A DNA stretch of 64,000 nt from Chryseobacterium sp. FP211-J200 (GTDB taxonomy: Bacteria > Bacteroidota > Bacteroidia > Flavobacteriales > Weeksellaceae): NCBI RefSeq assembly GCF_001643375.1, contig NZ_LSHB01000008.1, forward strand, positions 1 to 64,000, written 5' to 3'. A model generated the notes under the pieces. The model worked only from the letters and a program-made list of their open reading frames with translations. It searched no databases and was not told where the DNA came from. Of the stretch, positions 26,785 to 36,900 are shown piece by piece. The stretch's first letter is position 1. Each line of letters opens with the position of its first letter. A program made the position numbers and the translations under genes.

Positions 26785-28067
26785 AAAGAATTTTTGTTTT
26801 ATCATCATTGGTTGCAGGATATTTCCTGAATGCGCAAAGTATTGGAAACTCACCTTACGGCGCTTATGGGATTGGAGATGTAAAATATGATAATACAGTT
26901 GACATTAATGCGATGGGAGGTATCTCTACAGCGTATGTTTGGGATTTTAACAACAGTTTCAATTTCAAAAACCCTGCTGCGAATACCAATTTGGAAATTA
27001 CAAGTCTTAAAGTAGAAGGTACGAACGAAAATAATTATTACAGGTCAGATTTTAACAATCTTAAAGGTGATAAACACTCGACATATCTTTCGAACATCAG
27101 TATTGCTTTCCCTATTTCGAAAAAAGTAAAATTTGGGATGGGCTTTCAGCCCTACAGCTCAAAAAGTTATGATATTGTAACAAATGAGGAATTAAGTAAC
27201 GTCAATGGTCAAGTAATCAATGAAGCGCACAACTTCCGTGGCGAAGGTTCTCTCAACACGATCCAGGCAGCTGTTTCATATCAGATCACACCGGCATTTG
27301 CCTTAGGTTTGAGATCTAATTTCTTTTTCGGAAAATTATCTGACATAGAAGAAGTGGCATTTACAGGTGCTGAACTTGTAAGTGGTTATGCCAGCAGTTA
27401 TAGAGTTAAGGCATTCAACTTTACTTTGGGAACCACCTATCAGAAAAAATTGGCCAACGACCATAAGTTAACCGTAGGTGCAACTTACACCATTGGGAAC
27501 AGTGGAAATCTGAAAAATACTTATACGAACAGTACGTATTATTACCTAGTTGGTGATACAAAAGCTTACGAGACCATCATAGAACAAAACACCAATTTTG
27601 ATAAAAAATTCCTACCACAAGAAGGATCTTTAGGTCTTGGTTATGGTAAGGACACAAAATGGTTCTTAGGAACTCAGTTCGATTACAAAAAAGGAGAAAG
27701 CATCAATTTCCTTGGGAAGCCTTTTTCTTACCAAGACTCTTACAAATACTCTGTCGGTGGCTGGTACCTACCAAACTTCAACAACTTCCGTTCTTACTTC
27801 TCCAGGATCATCTACAGATATGGAGCGTATTATGAGAAAGGTGGTCTGCAGATCAACGGTACGAATATCAACAAATACGCGATCACTGCAGGTGTGACCT
27901 TGCCTTTCCAAAAAAGTGTGATCAACCGTATGAGCAGTTTGGACCTTGGACTGGAAGTTGGGAAAAGAGGAACACTGGATAACAATATGATCCGACAAAA
28001 TTTTGTGAACTTGAGAATTGGAGTTAACTTTGCCGACAAATGGTTCAACAAACGACTTTACAACTAA
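26781..28067 (+). CDS. FadL-like outer-membrane beta-barrel protein
   Basis: A 428-residue outer-membrane protein. The signal peptide of about 18 residues ends at LNAQ. The mature N-terminus SIGNSPYGAYGIGD and the many alternating aromatic/polar strands ending in a final aromatic-rich strand (FADKWFNKRLYN) fit a 14-stranded FadL/OmpP1-like barrel. Substrate unknown; hydrophobic compounds are typical of the family. It is followed after 20 bases by lptC, an arrangement suggesting a cell-envelope operon. It is preceded by a small ATGA-overlapping frame. Confidence 0.8.
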   Translation: MKRIFVLSSLVAGYFLNAQSIGNSPYGAYGIGDVKYDNTVDINAMGGISTAYVWDFNNSFNFKNPAANTNLEITSLKVEGTNENNYYRSDFNNLKGDKHSTYLSNISIAFPISKKVKFGMGFQPYSSKSYDIVTNEELSNVNGQVINEAHNFRGEGSLNTIQAAVSYQITPAFALGLRSNFFFGKLSDIEEVAFTGAELVSGYASSYRVKAFNFTLGTTYQKKLANDHKLTVGATYTIGNSGNLKNTYTNSTYYYLVGDTKAYETIIEQNTNFDKKFLPQEGSLGLGYGKDTKWFLGTQFDYKKGESINFLGKPFSYQDSYKYSVGGWYLPNFNNFRSYFSRIIYRYGAYYEKGGLQINGTNINKYAITAGVTLPFQKSVINRMSSLDLGLEVGKRGTLDNNMIRQNFVNLRIGVNFADKWFNKRLYN

Positions 28068-28087
28068 GCAATGAAAATAAATAATCT

Positions 28088-28684
28088 ATGAAGGATTATT
28101 GTTTCAAAATATTCAACTTAAAAACATCACAACAATTACTTTTGTTGCTGATGTTTTTTCTTATGCAGTCCTGCGAAGAAGACCTCACAAAGATCAACAG
28201 GAATAAGAAGACCAATTTCGCCTCGCAGGTCATCTACGATGCAGACATCCTGCAGAAAGATTCCGGACGTGTGAATGTCAGGTTCAAAGCACCGCTTCTG
28301 GAAAGTTACGAACTTGTAGATTCTCCCTATATAGAAGCAAAAAAAGGAATCTATCTGGAATTTTTCGATAAAAAAAATCCAAAAGTTCCTGGTAAGATCT
28401 GGGCAAAATATGGAAAAAACAACATCAAAAAAGATTTCTATTTTGCTAAGGGAAGAGTGAAGATCATCACGACAGAAGGCCAAACATTTGTGACGGAGAC
28501 CATCAATTGGGACAAGAGAAACAAAAAAATGTACACCAAAGATACCGTTTTCGTTTCTGACAAAGACGGGAATATCTTGGTTGGCGCACACGGAATGGTC
28601 GCCAAAGATGACTTCTCCGAGTACACCTTCTTCAACAATTCCGGGAGTTTCAACTCTACCAATTTACCGGCAACCAGCAAGTAA
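28088..28684 (+). CDS. lptC: LPS export protein LptC
   Basis: A 198-residue periplasmic or lipid-anchored component of the lipopolysaccharide export bridge. The N-terminal hydrophobic segment ends in FLMQSCEED, a lipobox-like cysteine. The rest is the LptC/LptA beta-jellyroll, with repeated strand pairs (DSPYIEAKKGIYLEFFD, VKIITTEGQTFVTETINWD). It receives LPS from the LptB2FG transporter and passes it towards LptA/LptD. It lies 20 bases after the outer-membrane protein gene and probably shares its transcript. Confidence 0.85.
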   Translation: MKDYCFKIFNLKTSQQLLLLLMFFLMQSCEEDLTKINRNKKTNFASQVIYDADILQKDSGRVNVRFKAPLLESYELVDSPYIEAKKGIYLEFFDKKNPKVPGKIWAKYGKNNIKKDFYFAKGRVKIITTEGQTFVTETINWDKRNKKMYTKDTVFVSDKDGNILVGAHGMVAKDDFSEYTFFNNSGSFNSTNLPATSK

Positions 28685-28738
28685 TCACCTTTTGGCAAAT
28701 GGTTTCGGGCTGTTCGCTTTTATAATTAAATTTACAAA

Positions 28739-29797
28739 GTGGAAAATCAAAACTTTTACGCGATAGGATTGATGTCGGGAACCAGTCTTGATGGTTTGGA
28801 CATTTGCTATGTGAAATTCATTAATAGAAATTCGGATTGGGATTTCGAAATTTTGAAATGCGAGACCATCGCCTACTCAGTTGATTGGGAAGATGATCTG
28901 AAAAATGCCATTCACTTTTCCAGCGAAAAATTATTGGAACTGAATTCCGAATACGGATTCTATCTTGGCGAAAAGACTCAGGAATTTATTTCTAAAAATA
29001 ATATCAGGGAATTAGATTTAATTTCTTCCCACGGACACACGGTTTTTCATCAGCCAAAAAATAAATTCACATTGCAGATCGGTGATGGACGAGCCATTAA
29101 AATTAAAACCAACAAAACCGTTATCTATGATTTCCGAAGTCAAGATGTTCTGCTTGGCGGAAACGGCGCACCATTGGTCCCAATTGGCGATGAATTGTTG
29201 TTCTCGGAGTTTGATGCGTGCTTAAATCTCGGTGGATTTTCCAACATTTCTTTGAAGCGAGATGGAAAGAGAATTGCTTTCGACATTTGTCCACTCAATA
29301 TTATTCTGAATGATCTGGCTCTGAAACTTGGAAAGAAATATGATGAGAACGGCGATTTCGCAAGATCTGGAAATATTGATTATGAACTTCTGAATGAACT
29401 GGATCAATTAGAATTCTATCAAGAAAAGGCACCGAAATCTTTGGGAATCGAATGGGTCAATGCTCAGATTTTGCCTCTGATCAATGATCAAAAATCAGAA
29501 GATCTTTTGGCAACCTTCACCGAACATGCTGCAGTTCAGATCGCAAAAATATTTGAGGAATTTGGCATTAAAAATGTGCTGATCACCGGCGGCGGAACTT
29601 ACAACAGCTATCTTATCGAAAAAATAAAAGCAAAGACCAAAACCGACATTCATATTCCAACAAAAGAAACCATTGAATATAAAGAAGCTTTGATCTTCGC
29701 CTTTATGGGTGTTTTGAGGTCATTGAACCTCCACAATATTTTGTCTTCAGCAACCGGAAGTCTGCACGACCATTCGTCCGGATTGGTTGCTGATTAG
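28739..29797 (+). CDS. anmK: Anhydro-N-acetylmuramic acid kinase
   Basis: A 352-residue kinase that phosphorylates and hydrolyses 1,6-anhydro-MurNAc released during peptidoglycan turnover, giving MurNAc-6-phosphate. The phosphate-binding N-terminal motif GLMSGTSLDGLDICY and the C-terminal ITGGGTYNSYLIEKI are diagnostic. It starts with GTG. Its end overlaps the stop of the converging SRPBCC gene by 4 bases (29794-29797). Confidence 0.94.
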   Translation: MENQNFYAIGLMSGTSLDGLDICYVKFINRNSDWDFEILKCETIAYSVDWEDDLKNAIHFSSEKLLELNSEYGFYLGEKTQEFISKNNIRELDLISSHGHTVFHQPKNKFTLQIGDGRAIKIKTNKTVIYDFRSQDVLLGGNGAPLVPIGDELLFSEFDACLNLGGFSNISLKRDGKRIAFDICPLNIILNDLALKLGKKYDENGDFARSGNIDYELLNELDQLEFYQEKAPKSLGIEWVNAQILPLINDQKSEDLLATFTEHAAVQIAKIFEEFGIKNVLITGGGTYNSYLIEKIKAKTKTDIHIPTKETIEYKEALIFAFMGVLRSLNLHNILSSATGSLHDHSSGLVAD

Positions 29798-30180
29798 AGT
29801 TGCTCTATCTTATCTGTCAGAGAATTGATGAAATTCTGAAGCGGTTTTTCCACCATCATTTTGATAAAAGGATTGAATTTCCCTTCGAATAACAACTGTA
29901 CTTCGGTTTGTTTTTCGTTCAAAGGATTCATAGAACCTGTCAGAGCGAAATCCAGACTTGAGCTTGCAGATTTCAGAACCACCTCTTTATCAGACACATT
30001 ATCTATTTTCAAAGCAATTTCTGGCATTCCCTTCAATCCGAATTTGAAACCATCTTCTCTCGCTTCAAAGCTTTGAAGGCCTTCTGGCATCAGATCCTTG
30101 TAATCCTCAGGATTCTTCAGCATTCCTGCTAATTCTGATGAAGATTTATTTACTATAATTTTTCGTCCTTCTAAATTCAT
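29794..30180 (-). CDS. SRPBCC-fold (START-like) protein
   Basis: A 128-residue protein of the SRPBCC ligand-binding fold, resembling the CoxG/polyketide-cyclase-like proteins of Bacteroidota. An N-terminal beta strand is followed by helix ELAGMLKNPEDYKDLMP, and there is an amphipathic C-terminal helix. The ligand is unknown. It is divergent from the Nudix gene; in many Flavobacteriales such a gene sits with pyrE and Nudix, but pyrE is not here. Confidence 0.75.
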   Translation of the reverse strand: MNLEGRKIIVNKSSSELAGMLKNPEDYKDLMPEGLQSFEAREDGFKFGLKGMPEIALKIDNVSDKEVVLKSASSSLDFALTGSMNPLNEKQTEVQLLFEGKFNPFIKMMVEKPLQNFINSLTDKIEQL

Positions 30181-30186
30181 TTTTTA

Positions 30187-30194
30187 TATTTTTG
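30187..30194 (+). promoter_or_regulatory. Promoter -7 element of Nudix gene
   Basis: TATTTTTG matches TAnnTTTG and lies 23 bases before the ATG of the Nudix gene, in the divergent intergenic space. Confidence 0.5.
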
Positions 30195-30217
30195 TATTAA
30201 TATCAAAAGCCTTACAA

Positions 30218-30829
30218 ATGTATAAAGTTTTTATCAATGAAAAAAAAATAGTTTTGAGTCAGGAGCCTCAGGACAGCCCGAAAACATTGAATTACGATGG
30301 AACGCATAGCTTTGAATTTGCCATCGACCTGCTGACGAATACACCATCACAAGGCTTGAATATCTACCATCATGACGTTGACCAATTGTGGGCGGATTTC
30401 AAAGGTTTTTTCAGAAACATCGAAGCGGCAGGCGGAATTGTCCTTGATCCTGAAAATAAGATCCTCTTCATCCATCGTTTAGGGAAATGGGACTTGCCGA
30501 AAGGTAAAATTGAAAAAGGAGAATCCAGGGAACTTGCCGCTGTGAGAGAAGTGGAAGAAGAATGTGGCATCTTTGACCTGGAACTGAAGGATTTCATCAA
30601 TTCAACCTATCATATCTATACGGAAAGAGATGGGCAAAAAGTTCTAAAAACGACCTATTGGTTTGAAATGTTCTACGCTGGAACGGGAACTCCGAAACCA
30701 CAAATAGAAGAAGGTATCACCGAAGTGGGCTGGAAAAACGAGAGAGAAATCGAAAGCGAGATCTTGCCTTCCACCTTTCAAAATATCAAACTGATCCTTA
30801 ATGATTTCGAAAACAAAAAACCTCAATAA
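30218..30829 (+). CDS. Nudix hydrolase
   Basis: A 203-residue enzyme that cleaves nucleoside diphosphates linked to another moiety. The complete Nudix box is present as GKIEKGESRELAAVREVEEE followed by CGI, with the metal-binding REVEEE. An N-terminal region of about 65 residues precedes the domain. The substrate is not evident. The stop codon lies inside the terminator stem that also serves the converging murF gene. Confidence 0.92.
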   Translation: MYKVFINEKKIVLSQEPQDSPKTLNYDGTHSFEFAIDLLTNTPSQGLNIYHHDVDQLWADFKGFFRNIEAAGGIVLDPENKILFIHRLGKWDLPKGKIEKGESRELAAVREVEEECGIFDLELKDFINSTYHIYTERDGQKVLKTTYWFEMFYAGTGTPKPQIEEGITEVGWKNEREIESEILPSTFQNIKLILNDFENKKPQ

Positions 30830-30840
30830 CAATTGAGGTT
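30819..30840. terminator. Bidirectional terminator, Nudix and murF
   Basis: AACCTCAAT at 30819-30827 pairs perfectly with 30832-30840. The A run before it gives a T run for minus-strand transcripts from murF. It overlaps the last codons and stop of the Nudix gene. Confidence 0.8.
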
Positions 30841-30850
30841 CTCCTTTATC

Positions 30851-32122
30851 CTATAAAAAATCGATGATCTTTTCAAGCGCTATTCCACGTGATGCTTTGA
30901 GTAGAATATTATCTTTTGTGATCGGAACGAGCTGCAATCTTTCAATCAATTCTGATGTATTGAGAAATGCGTTTACCGATTGATGGACCGCTTTGAAATG
31001 TGGACCGACCGTGATGATCTCATCAAACCCGCACGACTTGGCAAAATCGATGATGTTTTGATGTTCTTTCAAACTCTCATCGCCTAATTCCAACATATCT
31101 CCGATGATGATCGTCTTGGAACCTTCGAACGACTTAAAATTTTCCAGAGAGACCAACATACTGCTTGGATTGGCGTTGTAGGTATCCAAAACCAAAGTTT
31201 TTTCGCCCTTCTTCTGAACCTGTGAACGCATGTTTGAAGGGAAGTAATTTTCGATTGCCGATTTTATTTCTTCAATGTTTAGATTAAAATAAAGTCCCAA
31301 AGCGACTGCTGCCGAGATATTATCGTAATTATATTTGCCGGTGAGATTGGAGAATATTTGGACTTCCTTGTATTCAACGCCAACAAAATTTTCTTTATAA
31401 ATTGGTTCAAAACTATACTCAGAATTAGGTGTCCCAAAGGTTATTTTAGAACTGTATTCTTTGGTCTTTTCGTTTTGGATCGGATCATTTTCATTGACCA
31501 ATATTTTCTGACCATTCTTCATCAAGTAATTGTACAACTCTGATTTTCCTTTGATCACGCCTTCGTAACCACCGAAACCTTCCAGATGCGCTTTCCCGAA
31601 ATTGGTGATGTAACCGATGTTCGGTTTTGCTATTTCGCAAAGCATTTCTATTTCTTTTTGATGATTGGCACCCATCTCGATAACTGCGATCTCATGTTCT
31701 TCTCGGATGGAAAGTAATGTCAATGGAACACCGATGTGATTATTCAGATTACCAAAAGTATATTGCGTTTTGAATTTGCTTGATAAGACCGTACTGATCA
31801 ATTCTTTGGTCGTCGTTTTACCATTGCTCCCCGTAAGACCTATGATCGGAATATTGAGCTGGTCCCGATGCAAGATGGATAACTGTTGGAGAAATACCAA
31901 AGTAGAAGGCACAAAGAAAATGTTATTCTCTGGATCAGAATACTTTTCATCTTCAACGATCACTGCCAAAGCACCTTTTTCTATCGCTTCCTTTGCTGTT
32001 TCTGCTGCATTGTAACTTTCTCCTGAGAATGCGAAGAATAAGCTTCCTGATTCAACCTTTCTGCTGTCGATGACAACATTCTTGCTTTGTAAATAGATGG
32101 GATAAAACTCTCTAATATTCAT
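30851..32122 (-). CDS. murF: UDP-MurNAc-tripeptide D-alanyl-D-alanine ligase
   Basis: A 423-residue Mur ligase that adds the D-Ala-D-Ala dipeptide in cytoplasmic peptidoglycan precursor synthesis. The N-terminal MurF domain has VIDSRKVESGSLFFAF. The ATP-binding loop is GLTGSNGKTTTKELI (about residues 95-109). The central domain has EMGANHQKEIEML and NFGKAHLEGFGGYE, and the C-terminal domain contains DTYNANPSSM. It is upstream of gldJ by orientation but separated from it by a terminator, so the two are likely transcribed separately. Confidence 0.96.
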   Translation of the reverse strand: MNIREFYPIYLQSKNVVIDSRKVESGSLFFAFSGESYNAAETAKEAIEKGALAVIVEDEKYSDPENNIFFVPSTLVFLQQLSILHRDQLNIPIIGLTGSNGKTTTKELISTVLSSKFKTQYTFGNLNNHIGVPLTLLSIREEHEIAVIEMGANHQKEIEMLCEIAKPNIGYITNFGKAHLEGFGGYEGVIKGKSELYNYLMKNGQKILVNENDPIQNEKTKEYSSKITFGTPNSEYSFEPIYKENFVGVEYKEVQIFSNLTGKYNYDNISAAVALGLYFNLNIEEIKSAIENYFPSNMRSQVQKKGEKTLVLDTYNANPSSMLVSLENFKSFEGSKTIIIGDMLELGDESLKEHQNIIDFAKSCGFDEIITVGPHFKAVHQSVNAFLNTSELIERLQLVPITKDNILLKASRGIALEKIIDFL

Positions 32123-32160
32123 AATTCAAAAATAAACAAATGAGCCGATCTGAAATAAAA

Positions 32161-32186
32161 AAAACAGCAGAAAATTCTGCTGTTTT
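32161..32186. terminator. Terminator of gldJ
   Basis: AAAACAGCAGAA at 32161-32172 and TTCTGCTGTTTT at 32175-32186 form a perfect stem with a two-base loop. T runs lie on both sides. It follows the gldJ stop. Confidence 0.85.
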
Positions 32187-32206
32187 TATATAATAACTGT
32201 GATTGA

Positions 32207-33817
32207 TTATCTTTTTGTACGTCCTGCTTTGCCGTTGTTCTTAGCATCCTGTGCTACACGGAAACCAACCCATCCATAACCTTTCATTTGGTTTTTGAAT
32301 CTTCTTTGTCCCGGATCCAACCAATATGCAGAATCCAACCAAGAACCACCTTTCACCACTCTACTGTAATCATTGATCTGAGAAGTAGCTTTGGTCTTTT
32401 CTTTTTGTAGGACCACATTCCCATCTTTATTAACAACGAATGTCGGTTTTACCGAGTTGTACATATTGAACTCTGTACTATCGCTTGGCGCAGTTCCGCC
32501 AGCATCCAATGAAGACTGGTAATCACCATCTCTGTAGTTTCTGTTATCCTCAACCACTTTTTTCTCAAACTCACCTGGTAAACCTTTGTACACCAAACGA
32601 CCGTCTGCAAGTGTATCATATTTGATGTCCACGTTACCTACTTTTTTGTAAGTTCCATCTGCATTCTTCACAGACTGAACGACCACATTACCTCTGAAAT
32701 AATTGAAGTCACTGAACTCCTCATCGATCATTGGTCTGTAGATATCTGCTACCCATTCTGCAACGTTACCATACATTCCGTAGATCCCAAGATCGTTGGA
32801 TGGATATTGTTTCACATCTGCAGTTGTAGGCGAACCATCATTTTTCCAACCGGCAACACCAGAGTAATCTCCTCTACCCATCTTGAAGTTCTCAAGATAC
32901 ATTCCTCTGTTTCTACCTTTGGTGCCTTTGATTTTATCTAGCTGAGTATTTTTACCTAAATAATTGTTGTACTCTCTTTCTTTCTGAAGACCAAGCGCTG
33001 CAAATTCCCATTCAACCTCTGTTGGAAGTCTGAATTTTTCTACAACACCAGACGCTGCGTTTCTATTGGCTGCTGCAATTTTTTCATTAGAAGTCTTGAT
33101 GCCGCTTCTTTTCTTCAGTTTTTCTTTGTCAACGTAAGCATCAAGCTCTGCATCATTGGACTTGAATTTATCCATATTGAAAGTTGAGCCTGCTGTAGCC
33201 CCTTTGTCTGCAGAGTAGATATCCTTGGAAATAACGCCTTGTTTCATAAGCGCTCTTTCATTGGCCCTTTCTGTCAACCAGTCGCAGTATTTTGTAGCCT
33301 GCAACCAAGAAACACCTACTACTGGATAATAGTCATATTCTGGAGATCTGAAATAAGTTTCTGCGTAATCATTACGGGAAAGCTTGTTGTTCCAAACCAA
33401 AGTATCTGGTAAAGATCCTGTATAGATATGTTTGAAGCCCGGATCAGAAGATGGGAACACGAACTTGAGCCAAGTTGTATATTCTCTATATTCTGAGTTG
33501 GTAATCTCTGTATCACCGATAAAGAAAGAACTCACCTGCATCCTTCTTGGTGTGTTATTCCAGTCATGCATCACGTTATCTTCCACCAATCCCATGGTAA
33601 AAGTACCTCCTTCCACATAAACCATTCCTGGCCATCCTTTTTGCTTTTGTTGCTTACCAGAAAAGAACCACCCGTCTTTTTCGTTTGGCTTCCAACCGGT
33701 CTTACTCACAAAACCTTTTGTACCACCACCTTTCTTCGAGTTTCCTCCTCCTCCACAACTTACCAAAAACAACGTTGTGCTTAGAGTAATTATAGAAAAC
33801 AGCCTGATTTTTTTCAT
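32207..33817 (-). CDS. gldJ: Gliding motility lipoprotein GldJ
   Basis: A 536-residue lipoprotein required for gliding and for the type IX secretion system in Flavobacteriales. The signal has a lipobox cysteine (TTLFLVSCGGGG). The body is a formylglycine-generating-enzyme-like domain: VYVEGGTFTMG, DTEITNSEYREY, GVSWLQATKYCDWL, FRLPTEVEWEFAA and the final GWVGFRVAQD. I use the ATG at 33817, which starts the signal peptide, rather than the ATG seven codons upstream. The gene is divergent from porU and porV, which are secretion genes; this cluster is typical of the group. Confidence 0.96.
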   Translation of the reverse strand: MKKIRLFSIITLSTTLFLVSCGGGGNSKKGGGTKGFVSKTGWKPNEKDGWFFSGKQQKQKGWPGMVYVEGGTFTMGLVEDNVMHDWNNTPRRMQVSSFFIGDTEITNSEYREYTTWLKFVFPSSDPGFKHIYTGSLPDTLVWNNKLSRNDYAETYFRSPEYDYYPVVGVSWLQATKYCDWLTERANERALMKQGVISKDIYSADKGATAGSTFNMDKFKSNDAELDAYVDKEKLKKRSGIKTSNEKIAAANRNAASGVVEKFRLPTEVEWEFAALGLQKEREYNNYLGKNTQLDKIKGTKGRNRGMYLENFKMGRGDYSGVAGWKNDGSPTTADVKQYPSNDLGIYGMYGNVAEWVADIYRPMIDEEFSDFNYFRGNVVVQSVKNADGTYKKVGNVDIKYDTLADGRLVYKGLPGEFEKKVVEDNRNYRDGDYQSSLDAGGTAPSDSTEFNMYNSVKPTFVVNKDGNVVLQKEKTKATSQINDYSRVVKGGSWLDSAYWLDPGQRRFKNQMKGYGWVGFRVAQDAKNNGKAGRTKR

Positions 33818-33977
33818 AATAGATATAGAAATTTTCAAAGTACAAAGAAAAAATAAATTCTTTGATTAATCAAATATTGTTTGCCTTTTTTTGATAAAAC
33901 GCAATTAAATTAATTTTATTATATACCATTTTTTTAAAAAAATCGTTTATTTTGTAATCTTAATTAAAATAACCTTG

Positions 33978-36900
33978 ATGAAATTCAAATTTTATATTTT
34001 AGCTCTTTTCTTTTTCTCTATATTCGGACAGGCACAAAAGATCGGTCTTAGCTGGGACGGCTACAAAGAAATGGATTATGGGACAGAGAAACTGACCTAC
34101 CCTTTTTTTACCAATCACAATTATCAAGTAGATGCCAACAGTATTTTTGTAAACCTAAGTATCAAAACGACGTATCAGGTAAAACTGGACCAGTTTGTTT
34201 GGGAAGAGTTGCCAGCAAAAGACATCAAGGATCTGAAGATCAACTCCCTTTCATCTTCACCTAAGACGAGCATCAATTATTTCTTCAATGAAACTGAAAA
34301 TGCCGAAAATGCCAATGTAACTGTAGAAACTGTAAAAACCGATAAGAACAAGATCTACAAACTCATTTCCTTTAATATCAGTCCGACCTCAAAAAAAATA
34401 GCTGACCTCTACAAGAGAACTAATAAAAACGGAAGTACTGAGAATCCTTTGAAATCTGGGACCTTTTACAAAATAAAAGTAGATAAGTCCGGAATCTTCA
34501 AGATCACAAAGCAATTTTTGCAACAAAATGGGATCAATGTTTCCAGTATCAATCCAAAAAACTTCAGAATCTATGGCAATGGTGGATTGATGTTGCCGGA
34601 GGTGAATCAGGATAGCCGATACAGTGCATTGCAGGAGGATGCGATACAAGTGATCGGAGAGGAAGATGGTGTTTGGAATGACAGTGACTATGCGCTCTTC
34701 TACGCACAAGGCCCCAATGGTTACAATCTTTTTAATTTTGCTAATGGAAATGGCAATAAAAGAACAGAATATAGAGGCGATAAATCTGAAAATACTATAA
34801 ATATCTACGAGGATTTCTCCTATTATTTCATCAATTTCGACATTGGTGCTGGCAAGAGAGTCCAGACCGTTGACAGCAGCCTACCTCAAGAGTTGATCAC
34901 AAGATATGACGATTATCAATTCATCAATGAAGAAAAATTCAATCTTATAAAGCTTGGAAGAATATGGACCGGAGATGCCATCCCTAACAACAGGGAGATT
35001 GTTTTCAATACCAGAAGTCCAATCAGATCCGATGACCCAATAATGTTCAGGACAAGGGTGATCGGTTATAATGCACAATCAGGGAAGATCACGACCAGCT
35101 TCAATGGTAAGTCAAATCAAACCTCGCTCTCTTCCACCGCTGAAAATTATGTTCCAATCATATACAATGAGACGGTATTCGAACAAAGTGGCAACAGTTT
35201 AAAGTTCAATTATACGACTGATATCAGTGGTAATCCTAATGCCTCGTTTTATTTTGATTATGCCGAAGTACAATACAAAGAAGATCTGAATTTTAACAAT
35301 ACCCAAATGAATTTCAGGGACTTCTCTATCATGGAAGGCACGGGCGAACTTTATGGATTTTCTATCTCAAATGCTTCTGGAATAGAACAAGTATGGGACG
35401 TTTCGGATGTTACCAATGCAAAAAAAGTGGTCAACAAAAATGCCCAAAATTCGGTATTCAGTTTTGGATATACAGCCAACAGCAATACTTTCAATAATGA
35501 GTTCGCGGCATTTAAAAATGCTTCGGCCTTTGAACCAGGTTTTGTGGGCAGAATAGACAATCAGGACCTGTCATCTCTTACAAATGTTGATTATCTTATC
35601 ATTACTCAACCCTCTTTTACAGGTCAGGCTCAACGACTGGCCACTTATCATCAATCCAAAAACGGCTACAAAGTTCAGGTTGTAGATATCAATAAAATAT
35701 ACAATGAATTTAGTAGTGGTAGCAAAGACATCACTGCTGTAAGAGATTTTGTCACGAAACTAAATACCCCTGCAGGTTCTCTAAAATATGTCCTGTTGTT
35801 GGGAGACACTTCTTATGACTTCAAAAACCGCGTTGCAAACAATACAGATATCATTCCAAGTTACCAGAGTGAGAATAGTGCTGATGTAAAGGGTTCCTAC
35901 GTCACAGATGATTATTTTGTGATGACTAAACCCCAAACTGTTACTGATGTTTATCAGATCTTGCCAGACCTCCCTATTGGAAGATTACCAGCCGACAATG
36001 CACAAGAGGCAAAAACATTGGTCGATAAGACCTTGGCCTATCACAATGCTTTACCAGGACAATCCAGCCCTTTCGGAGAATGGAGAATGAAACTTGATTT
36101 CGTAGCTGATGATGATGCTGACGGTGATGGACCAGGTAGTGTCGGAAAACCATTTCACAATCTTGTAGACAATAGCATCAAGCTGAATTTTGAGACCAAT
36201 TCAGATAAACCTGAGTACAATATCCGTAAATTATATCTTGATGCATTCCCTGCCGTTACCAGTGCTGGTGGACAGAGATTCCCACAGGTCAACCAAGCGA
36301 TCACGAATGACATGGGCAATAGCCTTTATCTATTCTATTTCGGGCATGGTGGTATCAATGGATGGGCACAGGAAAGGGTTTTGACTTCCACGGAGGTTCA
36401 AGGCTTTAATAATTTCACATCCGTTTACAGCAGATTTCCTTTGGTTTCAACGATCACTTGTGAATTCACCCTCTGGGATGAACCTAGTACCAACTCTGTC
36501 GGTGAGCAACTTATGAAACTTACAACAGGCGGTGCCGCAACCATGATCACTTCCAGCCGCGCTATTTCTGTAGATTATGGTAGAAAGTTCACTTCGCTTT
36601 TTACGGACAACCTCTTCAAATTATATGATGATGATTTTCATAATCTTGGTGATGCCCATCTAAAAGCGAAAAAAGAATACAATGCTCTCCACAATTCTGG
36701 AAGTTCCGCCATCGACCACCTTAGGGTAAACTTCTTGGGAGATCCTGCAATGAAACTGAGCAGACCAAAAAGATTATTACAGATCGACAATATAGAAACG
36801 CCTGTTCCAGGAAAGATAAGAGCGCTAGATTTTGTTAAAGTGAAAGGTCATGTTAAAAAAGCTGATGGAACGCTGGACAACTCTTTCAATGGACGCGTGG

